Below are positions 1-9,100 of a stretch of DNA of 15,017 bases, piece after piece. Numbering within the stretch: position 1 is the first letter of the stretch; every line of letters starts with the position of its first letter. The translations under genes were made by a program, and so were the position numbers. Below the pieces are notes generated by a model. That model had not been told where the DNA came from. It ran no database searches and saw only the letters and a program-made list of their open reading frames with translations. The stretch comes from Microcaldota archaeon (GTDB lineage Archaea; Micrarchaeota; Micrarchaeia; Micrarchaeales; CABMGC01): positions 1 to 15,017 of the forward strand of contig JAGWHG010000009.1 in assembly GCA_028866975.1 (NCBI GenBank). The letters run 5' to 3'.

Positions 1-566
1 CAGAGCTTTATAGCAAGCTGAGCAAGCGCATGAAGGAAAAGGACTACGAGGCGCAGCGCGAGAAGTACTTCATCGAGATAATAAAGGCGATAGAGAACAT
101 GAAGGTAGACATCGTCGTGGTCGCTGGTCCAGGATTCACAAAGGACGACATAAAGAAATATATCGTCAACAAGGGCATAAAGATAGAAAAGAAGCTTGTC
201 TATGCACTAGCAAGCGATGCAGAGCGCGGCGGCATAAGGGAGGCGATGCAGAGCGATGCGGTGACTGCGCTGCTTGCGCAAGAGCAGGTAAAGAGGGAAT
301 TTGAGCTGCTGAACAAATTCCTCAGCGGTTTAAAGCTCGGTTCCTCCTACTACGGCGTTACCGACGTAATGAAGTCGCTTGAAGAGTACGATGCTGCGGT
401 GGTGATGGTGAATGATACGGCGCTCAACAAAAAGGAAATCCAGGAGGCGCTCGACATCGCCGATGGGCAGAAGGTAAGGATAGAGATATTCAATTCGGAG
501 GACGACGCAGGCAGGCAGCTTGCGAACTTCAAGGGCATCGCAAGCATGTCAAAGCGATTATACTGA
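1..566 (+). CDS. pelA: mRNA surveillance protein pelota (aPelota/Dom34), 3' part only
   Basis: The reading frame is open from base 3, so the gene starts before the window; the first ATG at 30 is internal. About 187 C-terminal residues are present. They match the end of the central eRF1_2-like domain (VVVAGPGFTKDD, then a segment ending in GGIREAM) and the C-terminal eRF1_3-like domain (YYGVTDVMKSLE and the ending AGRQLANFKGIASM). Known role of the family: aPelota with aABCE1 and the GTPase aEF1A recognises stalled ribosomes with an empty A site and splits them for no-go and non-stop mRNA decay. It is cytosolic. The family is about 340-360 residues long, so roughly half is missing to the left. 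The close relative aRF1 carries a GGQ loop in its central domain; the pelota-like wording and the ending favour pelota, although the GGQ region itself is not visible. The stop lies inside the convergent downstream gene, a 9-base overlap. Confidence 0.88.
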   Translation, partial: ELYSKLSKRMKEKDYEAQREKYFIEIIKAIENMKVDIVVVAGPGFTKDDIKKYIVNKGIKIEKKLVYALASDAERGGIREAMQSDAVTALLAQEQVKREFELLNKFLSGLKLGSSYYGVTDVMKSLEEYDAAVVMVNDTALNKKEIQEALDIADGQKVRIEIFNSEDDAGRQLANFKGIASMSKRLY

Positions 567-1583
567 GCCGGTGAAGTTTACGATCTGCACTCCGCCCCCC
601 CCTACGTTATCCCACACTATCGCGACATAGTTTATCCCGGTGCCCAACGTGAGCGAGTTGTATCCAAATTTGTTTAGGTACAGATAGCTGCCTCCGGTGG
701 CCGAAGTCCAGCTTCTCTGGTCAGTGCTGGTGTAAACGCCGGTGTGGTCATTAGTCCATATGGCGACGCTGGAACCCAGGGATCCAGAGGGCGGGACGTA
801 AACCGCAGTGTAGGCCAATGACGCCATGCTGTTGTAAGGCGGCGCGCCTGCTATGGCGTTGTTTGATAAGGAGGAGAGGGTCGCTGGGAACGGAGCTCCT
901 ATGAATTGCCAGTACTGCCCCCCGACATAAGGCTGCGTCACGAATGCGTACCCCTTAAAGCCCGACGTCCATGCACTGTTCTGGACCCTGGTCCATCCGC
1001 TCGGCAGGCTGAGCGGGTTGGAGACATAGGGATAATTTTGCTGCGTTGTCGGCCCTTGCAGCGCAATCACGCTAAAGATTAGGTCCTTGAAGTTCACCGC
1101 CTGCGTGCTGAAAGAACCCCCGTACAATACACTTGCGCCGCCTGTGCAGTTGTTCGAAAATGAGTTTATCCCGCCGTTGCATGCAAGCGCATTGATGGTA
1201 TAGGTTCCGCTTACGAGCGAACCTACTGAAGGGACCCGAGACATTGCGGCAATGCAGGTGAAATAGCCGCCGGGATAGACTATCTTTGGGGTGCAGCCGC
1301 CTGCTATGCTATTTGCGCTGTTGATCAATGTGCTTACAGAGGTTATGTTTATCGGCACGCTCTCCGAATTTGCAAGCGAGAATGTCAGCAACGAATATCC
1401 TGCGCTCGTGTTTATGTAATCGGACGTTGACATGCACATCGGCCCGGAGAACGAGGTGCACTGGCTAGGTATCGTGGATCGCGGGGCTGTGGAGAAGAAG
1501 AAAAGGAAGCTGAGTATTACGCCAATTATGAGGAATAGGAAGCTGTAAGTTGTAAGGAACTCTATGGAAGATTGCGCCCTCAT
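558..1583 (-). CDS. Prepilin-like surface protein with class III-type signal and large beta-rich C-terminal domain
   Basis: The protein has about 341 residues. From the ATG at 1583 it begins MRAQSSIEFLTTYSF, followed by a strongly hydrophobic run to about residue 30. Cleavage by an archaeal prepilin peptidase (EppA or PibD type) would fall between A3 and Q4, which puts Glu at mature position 5 as in type IV pilins; RAQSSIEF resembles the class III signal motif. The rest is rich in Ser, Thr, Gly, Asn and aromatics, has several Cys and many N-x-S/T sites, and looks all-beta. Its last ~180 residues contain many Trp and Tyr and could be a carbohydrate- or protein-binding head; I do not recognise the fold. 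It is much longer than a usual archaeal pilin (about 70-160 residues). The start at 1583 fits a TATA box centred near 1618; an upstream in-frame ATG at 1601 is possible but sits before the predicted transcription start. It overlaps the end of pelota by 9 bases. Confidence 0.8.
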   Translation of the reverse strand: MRAQSSIEFLTTYSFLFLIIGVILSFLFFFSTAPRSTIPSQCTSFSGPMCMSTSDYINTSAGYSLLTFSLANSESVPINITSVSTLINSANSIAGGCTPKIVYPGGYFTCIAAMSRVPSVGSLVSGTYTINALACNGGINSFSNNCTGGASVLYGGSFSTQAVNFKDLIFSVIALQGPTTQQNYPYVSNPLSLPSGWTRVQNSAWTSGFKGYAFVTQPYVGGQYWQFIGAPFPATLSSLSNNAIAGAPPYNSMASLAYTAVYVPPSGSLGSSVAIWTNDHTGVYTSTDQRSWTSATGGSYLYLNKFGYNSLTLGTGINYVAIVWDNVGGGGVQIVNFTGSV

Positions 1584-1612
1584 CCTACCGACACTTATCA
1601 TAACATGACAAC

Positions 1613-1624
1613 AATTAAATATCT
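1613..1624. promoter_or_regulatory. Shared TATA element for divergent pilin-like gene and ksgA
   Basis: The bases AATTAAATATCT lie in the 67-85 bases between the two divergent starts. Read on the plus strand, TTAAATAT (1615-1622) predicts transcription from about 1645, just before the ksgA starts. Read on the minus strand, ATATTTAA predicts a start near 1592, nine bases before the pilin ATG at 1583. The usual archaeal spacing of about 26 bases fits both sides, and no second AT box stands out in the gap. Confidence 0.55.
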
Positions 1625-1668
1625 TTGACGCCAACTTTTCATTGGTAGCGATGCTTGGGGGCACACAG

Positions 1669-2448
1669 ATGTACGCCAGGCCCATAAAGGCGCTGGGGCA
1701 GAATTTTCTTAAGAACGAAACTGTGGCAATAGCCGAGGCCGCGCACTCCTATCAAAAGAACGTCTTGGAGATAGGGCCGGGATACGGGGTACTGACAAAG
1801 CAGCTCTGCAAGCACGCGAGCAGGGTTGTCGCCGTAGAGAAAGACGCCAATCTGTGCAGGTTCCTTAGGACCGAGGTAAAATCAAAAAGGCTCAGGCTGA
1901 TAAACAAGGATTTCTTCAAGGCGACCGATGAGGAGCTGCAGGCGGCTGATACGGACATAATGATAGCCAATGTGCCCTACAATCTCTCGAGCAAGATAAT
2001 CGAGTGGCTCTTGGCGCATTCCATGCAGGCAGTGCTCTGCCTGCAAAAGGAATTCGTGCAGCACATGCATGCGCAGTGCGGCACCGAGAATTATTCAAGG
2101 CTGAGCGTGATGTCGAGCCTGTGCTTTTCGATGACAAAGATAATGGATGTGCCCAGAGGCAACTTCTATCCAGTGCCGAGGGTCGATTCAGCAGTCATAT
2201 ACATCAAGCCAAAGCAGCAAAAGGTCGGCAAAGAGGAGGCGCAGATGATAAATCTGCTGATGCAGCACAAGAACAAGAGGGTCAGAAACGCGCTAATCGA
2301 TTCGCATCGATACCTCGGCATGGACAAGCAGGTTATCGCCTCTGCAATCAAAAATATCGACCACGGCGACGAGCGCGCCTACAAACTCGAGCCAAAGCAG
2401 ATACTAGAGGTCGCACAGCAAGCAATCAAGGCGCTTCAGAAGGAATAG
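1669..2448 (+). CDS. ksgA: 16S rRNA dimethyladenosine transferase KsgA/Dim1
   Basis: The enzyme uses S-adenosylmethionine to dimethylate the two adjacent adenines in the helix 45 loop of 16S rRNA, late in small-subunit assembly. Visible motifs: LGQNFL at residues 9-14 (motif X), VLEIGPGYGVLT at 32-43 (motif I, SAM loop), VVAVEKD at 53-59 (motif II acidic residue), NVPY at 101-104 (motif IV catalytic N-x-P-Y) and a PVPRVDSAVI segment typical of the family. The 259 residues match archaeal and bacterial KsgA length. I chose the ATG at 1669 because the LGQ motif then sits at the usual distance from the start and a G-rich stretch (1657-1661) lies 7 bases upstream. The in-frame ATG at 1651 would add six residues and give a nearly leaderless mRNA from the predicted start near 1645; I cannot exclude it. 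The 3' end overlaps the convergent hydrolase gene by 13 bases. Confidence 0.93.
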   Translation: MYARPIKALGQNFLKNETVAIAEAAHSYQKNVLEIGPGYGVLTKQLCKHASRVVAVEKDANLCRFLRTEVKSKRLRLINKDFFKATDEELQAADTDIMIANVPYNLSSKIIEWLLAHSMQAVLCLQKEFVQHMHAQCGTENYSRLSVMSSLCFSMTKIMDVPRGNFYPVPRVDSAVIYIKPKQQKVGKEEAQMINLLMQHKNKRVRNALIDSHRYLGMDKQVIASAIKNIDHGDERAYKLEPKQILEVAQQAIKALQKE

Positions 2449-3089
2449 ATAGGGTTTTCGTCCTCAAACCAGACCGCATTCTTGACATTCTCCTTGAATT
2501 TCTTTTCAGCCTCCTCGGATTTTTCTTTCCCTAAAACAGTCTTGTAGTGCATCATCGCAAAGTGCTCGGCCCTTATCACCTTTGTTGCGCGTATCGCATC
2601 GTCGATATCCATCACATACGTGCCGCCGCAGGGCAGCAGCGCAAGATCCACATCGATGTCCCCCATCTCATCGATCAGATCTGTGTCGCCTGGATGGTAA
2701 ATCCTCTTGCCATTGGCAGTTATTATGTAGCCGACCCAGCCGTTTGTTTTCTGATGGAATCGCATCTTCTCCGGTTTGTTGTTGTATGCTGGTACTGCCT
2801 CAAACTTAATTCCAAGGACCTCGCCGCTATCTCCAGGCGAAACTACCGTAACGTTTTTTCTTCTCAGTTTGGTTGCAGCTTCATGTGGCATGACAAAGTG
2901 CGTCTTGGGAGTTTCAATTTTGGCTATGCTCTCCTCGTGCATGTGGTCAAAGTGCGGATGCGTTATGAATATCATATCTGCCTTCTCCACGACATCTGGG
3001 AGCTTGAAAGGATCTATGAACACGTTAAGGTCGCCTGTCCTTATCAAGAACGATGCATGTCCCAGCCATCTCACAAAACCGTACTCCAT
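2436..3089 (-). CDS. UPF0173-type metal-dependent hydrolase (metallo-beta-lactamase fold)
   Basis: The protein has 217 residues and is cytosolic (no signal peptide or membrane segment). It has the N-terminal WLGHASF strand (residues 8-14), the metal-binding HPHFDH motif (H44, H46, D48, H49), IYHPGDTD with the bridging Asp at 135, and a C-terminal MMHY segment with another likely metal-binding His. This order and length match the UPF0173/UlaG-like branch of the metallo-beta-lactamase superfamily, which is common in archaea and bacteria. The substrate is unknown for most members; UlaG is a lactonase, but nothing here identifies a sugar lactone as substrate. The ATG at 3089 lies about 6 bases after the predicted transcription start, so the mRNA is nearly leaderless. 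The gene converges on ksgA with a 13-base overlap and diverges from the giant gene. Confidence 0.92.
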   Translation of the reverse strand: MEYGFVRWLGHASFLIRTGDLNVFIDPFKLPDVVEKADMIFITHPHFDHMHEESIAKIETPKTHFVMPHEAATKLRRKNVTVVSPGDSGEVLGIKFEAVPAYNNKPEKMRFHQKTNGWVGYIITANGKRIYHPGDTDLIDEMGDIDVDLALLPCGGTYVMDIDDAIRATKVIRAEHFAMMHYKTVLGKEKSEEAEKKFKENVKNAVWFEDENPIYSF

Positions 3090-3116
3090 AATATTAGCTA
3101 TAATCCGATTAATAAG

Positions 3117-3126
3117 GAATAAATAG
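3117..3126. promoter_or_regulatory. Shared TATA element for divergent hydrolase and giant surface-protein genes
   Basis: AATAAATA at 3118-3125 is about 26 bases before a predicted plus-strand start near 3147, four bases before the giant gene's ATG at 3151. Its complement TATTTATT is the same distance before a predicted minus-strand start near 3095, six bases before the hydrolase ATG at 3089. A second AT run, ATTAATAA (3108-3115), is too close to the hydrolase ATG to be its main box. Confidence 0.5.
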
Positions 3127-3150
3127 TTAGTGTGGTTAGAGTTATCGGAT

Positions 3151-6100
3151 ATGATGGGTTACAGGGCCTCGGCTTTGGCTGTCTTGCTTGTCCTCATGCT
3201 CGCTCTCGCCCTCCAAGAGATTGTAAATGCGCAGTCATCATCGCCGATTCAGATAACTTTCACGGTTTCCACTTCCGGTTTGACTATCACCCCAAACGCG
3301 ATTAGCGTTACGGACAATTCAGGGGCCTCAATCTCCTCTGTAACTGTGCTCTGGGGAGACCACACAGAATCCTATTGGACCGCCGCCGACGGGCCGCTCT
3401 CAACGTTCTTCGGCCCGCACACATACCCACAGGCGAGCGCTTACACGGTAACGGTCATAGCAGACGATAGTGCAGACAACACGCAGACGATTACTAGGCA
3501 GGTGACCACATCAAGCCCATCAAGCGCATCTTCAAATGCAGTATCGTCCGCGTCTGCAAATAGCCCAATCTCGCTTGTCTTCACACTATCGACATCCGGC
3601 CTAACTGCAACCCCGACCACAGTCAGCGCCACAGACAGCGCAGCTGCGCTCAGCTCTGTAACGGTCTCGTGGGGCGACGGAACACAATCCCAATGGACAG
3701 CAGCATCCGGCCCCATCTCATCTTTCTTCGGCCCGCACACATACTCCCAATACACCACCTACACCATAACCGTCACCGCAACAGACAGCGCCAACAATGC
3801 AAACACGCTAGTCGAGCAGCTGCCCCTCTCTTCCGCCCAGAGCTCAAATACCGTCTCGCCGACAACTACCCAACCCCCAATAGTACTGACATTAAATGCA
3901 GTTGCATCAGGTCTTGTACTCGTCCCAACGCTCGTTAACGTTGTGGATACCTCCGGCGCCTCGCTGACCACTGCGCTAGTCACATGGGGCGACGGCGCAA
4001 GCACGAGGTGGGTTGCAGGAGATGGTCCTTTGCCATCGTTCTTCGGTCCTCATGCTTATGCGGCAGGCGGCCAGTACGCCGTGACAATCAGCGCAACAGA
4101 TAGTGCCAACAATGCAAATTCGCTTGCCGAGGTATTTACTATGTCCTCTTCCCAAAGCACTGCAAATGCAATAGCTCCGACGCAAAACGCGCAGGCCATA
4201 GGAGTAACAATCACATATCTCGGAAATGGCCTGACAGTCACTCCAACAGTCAACATAAAAGATCCCAATTCGGGCTCAGGCGCATCGCTTACCGAGGTAG
4301 ACTTATCCTGGGGCGACGGCACATCTGATGCGGTATGGGTAACAAACGGCTATGCATATAGCCAGACGTTCGCAGGATCGCACACATACCAATCAGGCGG
4401 TTTCTACACAATAAGCGTGAATGCGATAGACAGCACTAACGCGCAGGGCTTTGGCACAAAGCAGGTCTCGATATCAGGCGGCTTGAGCACCAATGCGCCT
4501 TCTACGCAGCCATCAGGACCATCTGGAATCCAAGCATCGCTAACTGCATCGGCATCGGGCCTGACCGTGACGCCGACGATAACCATAACCGACCCGAACC
4601 AAAATTTCGGCGCGGCGCTCACCTCGGTCGATGTGGCGTGGGGGGACAACACGCCAGATTCACAATGGCTCGCAAACGGGTACGGCTTTCCCGCCACTTT
4701 CCCTGGCCCGCACACATATTCACAGGGTGGTTCGTACACGATAACGCTCAGGGCGATAGACAGCGCGCTTGCAATTGGATCAGCTGCGCAGAAAGTCATC
4801 GTATCTGGGGCCAGCACAACTTCGCAACCCACGCAGGCAAGCTTTACTACCTCCCCGGTATCAATTGGCACATCTTTGACAGTATCTCCTTCGTCAGGCC
4901 TTGCGGTATTAGGATCTATGGAAGTAAACGACCAGAACATAAACTCCGGTGCCTCGCTCACTTCGGTTGTGTGGGACTGGGGCGACGGCACGACTTCCGT
5001 CTGGACCGCTTCGTCAGGTGTTGCGGCGCTCTTGGCATTCCCAGGAGTGCACACATACCAATCCGCTAACAGCTATAAGGTCGTGGAAACAGTTATCGAT
5101 AGCGCAGGAGAAGTAGGTACGGCATCGGCTCAGGTAACAGTCCCTCTCTCCTCGCAAGTGTCTTCATCAAAGTCGATACTTGCGTCATCGACAGTTTCAT
5201 CATCCGGACTGACGATAACCCCGTCGCTCAACATCAACGACCCCAACTCCGCTGCGTCTATAGTCAGCGAGGAGTGGTCATGGGGCGATGGGACAGCAGA
5301 TTCCGTATGGACTGCATCATCATTCTCTGCTCCTGCGCCAGGGGCAGCATCGGGCCAGCAAGCCCTCGCACAGTCTCAGCCGCAGGCACCTCCGGCATCC
5401 TTCCCCGGCCCTCACACCTATGCAAAGGCTGGCAGCTATCAGGTCGCTGTATCGCTGCTCGATGACCAGGGAGGCACAGCGTCTGCCCAGCAGCAGGTGC
5501 TTGTAGGAACGCAGCCACAGCAGCAGGCGCCATCAACGCTGCCTTCGGTGACGATACACGCGATTGCAAGCTCCTATTTCCCCGGCGGCACAGGCTTCAT
5601 TGCATCAACAGGCCCGCAGCTTCCATACTCGCCGGTGAGCGCGGTCAACTCGATGAATGCACAAAGCGCCCTCTGGCTCTTAACGTGCCCCAACCCTCCG
5701 CAGGGCTTAGGCTCTACAAAGCCGGTCACAGGACCGCAGTACTTCGAGAGTAGCGTGGCTGGCAGCGAGTCGGTTTACGGCGGCAATCAGTGCGCCACGC
5801 ACCCAACATCGACAACGACAGACTTTGCCACCCTGGTTCAAGCCACACCGCCATACTATGGCGGATACATTTCTGGCACGTATTCTACCAGCGGCTCCAC
5901 TGTGACCTATACAAGCCAGCTTACCGGCTCGCCCATCACCCCGCAGCCGACCGGCCAGGGGCTGATCAGCATAAACGGCCTGGGATTTTCGCCGCAGGTC
6001 GATTCTGCCGTCGCGGATTTCTTCTCCAAGAGCCCGAGCATCTTCTCGCAGCTCAGCAGCGGCGATCTCAACGTGCTCTGGACATGGTTTAGCGAGGTGC

Positions 6101-9100
6101 CGCATCTGGTCAATCCTGCAATACCAATCAGCCCTCCTGGCGCACTCTCATTTAGCCCGGGAAGCTGCCCCCCGAAAGGCGCAGGAGAGTGCTGGGGGGA
6201 AGCGGACATGGCTACCACGATAAGCGTACCATATGAGGCCTCGACAATAATCTCCTCAGGCACCCAGTACAGCACATTTGAGCAGACCACGACATGCATC
6301 TATCCCACATACACCTACACGTCAAAGACAAAAGTGCAGGATTTCGCAAACTCATACATTCCATTCAACGAGATATTCAAGGACGGCGGCTCCAACATAT
6401 TCCAGACCGCGATACTTCCTTACATGAACTACCAGATCTCGATACCCTCTCTCTTTGGGCAGATCCTGCAGCTCTCATATGATGTTTTCAGCCCCTCGAT
6501 ATATCCATATCCTCAAAACAACCTCGACCCGCTGCCGATAACAATCGGCAGCCAGTTCTATATCAACTATAACAACAACCTCCAGATCGGAACGCAATCA
6601 GCGCTCGCCCAATGGACGACATCCTCAAAAGATACGCTCACCAATCCGCAGGCCAGCACCGCACAGTACGATGCTGCGAACCCCACGTCTCAGGCAGGAT
6701 ATTGCAACCTTCCGCCCCACACGATCGCAGAAAGCTACGGTGCGCCATATCCGTATCCGGGCGCCGAGAGCTATCAGGATTCCCTATACTGCAACTACTG
6801 CCAGCGCAACCCAGGGTCGGCAGATTGCCCGCTTGGGCAGAACGGTAACAATGCGCAGAGCTACTTTGCAAGCTGCGTTGGGCCTACTTACATAAACGCA
6901 ATATATTATTTCGAAGGCGGTGGTTCTTCCATATCGCTCGCATCCCTCAATCCCACCCCTTCCTCTCCGCTAACTCAGTCGCCATCATACTGCCAGCCAT
7001 ACTCGCTGCTCCAGCCAGTCAAAGAGACGATACAAAACCCGATATCCGTGATTTCGCTGCCGACTGACTACACCTATGTACTTTCCGGCAACGGTGGAAA
7101 GACTCCTTCGGTTTATGTATTTCGAACAATCCCCTACGGCCGCTATGATGTCGGCGCCCCGTCCACGCTGCCTGCAGCCCCGACACAGCAGATCTGGGAC
7201 GCGGAGTGGCAAATGTACTGGGAGAGGGTGATACAAGCGCAGAGCGATAACAACTACATAGTCGCAAATGTTGCCGTTGCGTCGCCGTTCGCGCCGATAA
7301 ACATGACCGTCGACTACTCCGGGGACATATTCCTGACTGGATACATGGACAACGGTGCAGGCATCATGTCGCCTGCAATCGAGGAGATAACGAACCCGAC
7401 CGCATCTGGCAGCCAGGTCATCGGCCCCACAGTTGTACCTACGACAAGCTGCACCGGCGCATCTCCAGACATGCTAATGCCAGAGATTGCGGCCTCGCCA
7501 ACGGGCCAGTATGTATTTTTGGCCAACCAGAGCGATGGCGGCTATGTGTACGAGTACGCGGTATCTAAAACTCAGGTGAGCGCCATAGGAAGCTGCACAC
7601 AGAGCGCATCGCAGTTCCCCTACTACGGCGACATCAATCTCGCATTCCAGGCGCCTTCGCCGGTTGCAGGTGCCCCAGCATCAGCGCAGGTCGTATCGGT
7701 AAACACATTGGCATGGCTCGAAAATTCCGGACCCTACGGGCAGCAGCAGACATGGATAAACGGCTTTTTGAACAGCTATTCAACCCCACCAACTCCGGGC
7801 AGCGACTTCGATACCGCAGCATACCACCACCCGCTTGCGATACAAGATGTCAATGGCTATCTATATGTGATGGACAACTGGGCAGGCGGCCTAGACGTGG
7901 TGAAAGAGCAGAGCTCGACGTGCGCCCTGCTGATACAGTGCAACTACGACGGGGTTTTCTTTAGCTTCCTTGACATGAGGATAATAAATTCAAGCGGCCT
8001 CAACGTGCCGATAAGCCCATCATTTGTAAATGATCTGTACCAGACCGGGACATGCCAGCTCTCGACGACTCCGCCGCAGAGCCCGCCTCTGCAGCAGGGA
8101 GCGTGCACAACAATCGCGTCGTCGCAAGTTACGTGCGTGCCCTCAACGGCAACAGCCCCGCAAAACTTCTGCCAGCCGCCGATAGATGCCCCGTGCACCC
8201 TCTCTGTTAGCGGTAAGCCAACGGGGGGAAATTCTTATACGTGCACGGCCGCAGGCCAGCAAGCATCCCAATCCACATACACCAGCCAGGCGCTTCCTGG
8301 CCAATACGCCTCGAACATATACCCTCCGTACGGCTGGATAATTTCGGGCAACGTCACAGCAACGCAGCTCCAAGAGCTGCCTCTGACCCCTTACTACGGC
8401 CTTCAGACAACCGGCAATGGGGCGTCAGTCTTCAAGACGGTAAACTTCTGCGATTCATCGGCTTGCGATTATAATCCCAAGAGCCTTGCAAATGCAGGAT
8501 ACCAAGACTACTTCAGCCCTATAGGCCCGCAGATAACGGCGCTGAACATGTCCTTTGTCACAGTGACGCTAGGGAGCCAACAGCCCCGTGCGGTAAGCAC
8601 AGCTGCGCCGATAAGCACGAAGTGGGCGCCAATTTACGATCACGTCGGCTTTTCCGTCGGGTTCAACGATTCACTGAGCCTGCTCTTCACAAAGCCCACA
8701 AGCAATCCGCAGGCGCAGTTCGGCTACTCGCTCACTTCAAATGAGCCTAACGCGTACAATGCGCTGATACTCACAAGCTTCTCCCCCCAAAACTACACTA
8801 ATCTGTTCCAGGGAAGCCCGATTTCTGCATGCTACACCGACGATCCAAACGTGGCATCGGCAATTGGCTGCAGCACTCTTGGGGCAATAGCCAACATGCG
8901 CCCTCCGCTATACAACATGCCTGATCCGCTCGCGTATGTGATGAGCCTTGGAGGAAGCCAGCAGCTCACCTTGGGCGAGTCGATAAACTCCGGCACACCT
9001 GCGCAGACCCAGAGCACATCGAGCGCAATAACCAGCTGCGCGCAATCCATATCGCAGAGCGGCACGTCGAGCACATCGCAGGAGTGCAGCAGCGCAGCTC

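Noticed and set aside
2004..2534. 176-codon plus-strand frame overlapping ksgA
   Set aside because: It is out of frame with the clear KsgA motifs, has a low-complexity basic composition and resembles no family. It also runs into the hydrolase gene.
2547..3122. 191-codon plus-strand frame opposite the hydrolase gene
   Set aside because: The minus-strand hydrolase has all metal-binding motifs in order; the plus-strand frame is its complement and has no start signal or recognisable content.
3130..3150. Upstream GTG start for the giant protein
   Set aside because: It would lie before the transcription start predicted from the TATA box at 3118-3125 and adds acidic residues in front of a normal signal peptide.
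4404..5054. 216-codon open frame on the minus strand inside the giant gene
   Set aside because: It runs antisense through the PKD repeats, and similar antisense frames recur at each repeat (3441-3758, 3759-4004, 4056-4322). This is a shadow of biased codon use in a repeated, well-supported gene.
3352..5295. Recent tandem duplication or phase-variable repeat in the PKD region
   Set aside because: The seven units share amino-acid motifs but differ widely at DNA level, so slippage-type variation is unlikely.
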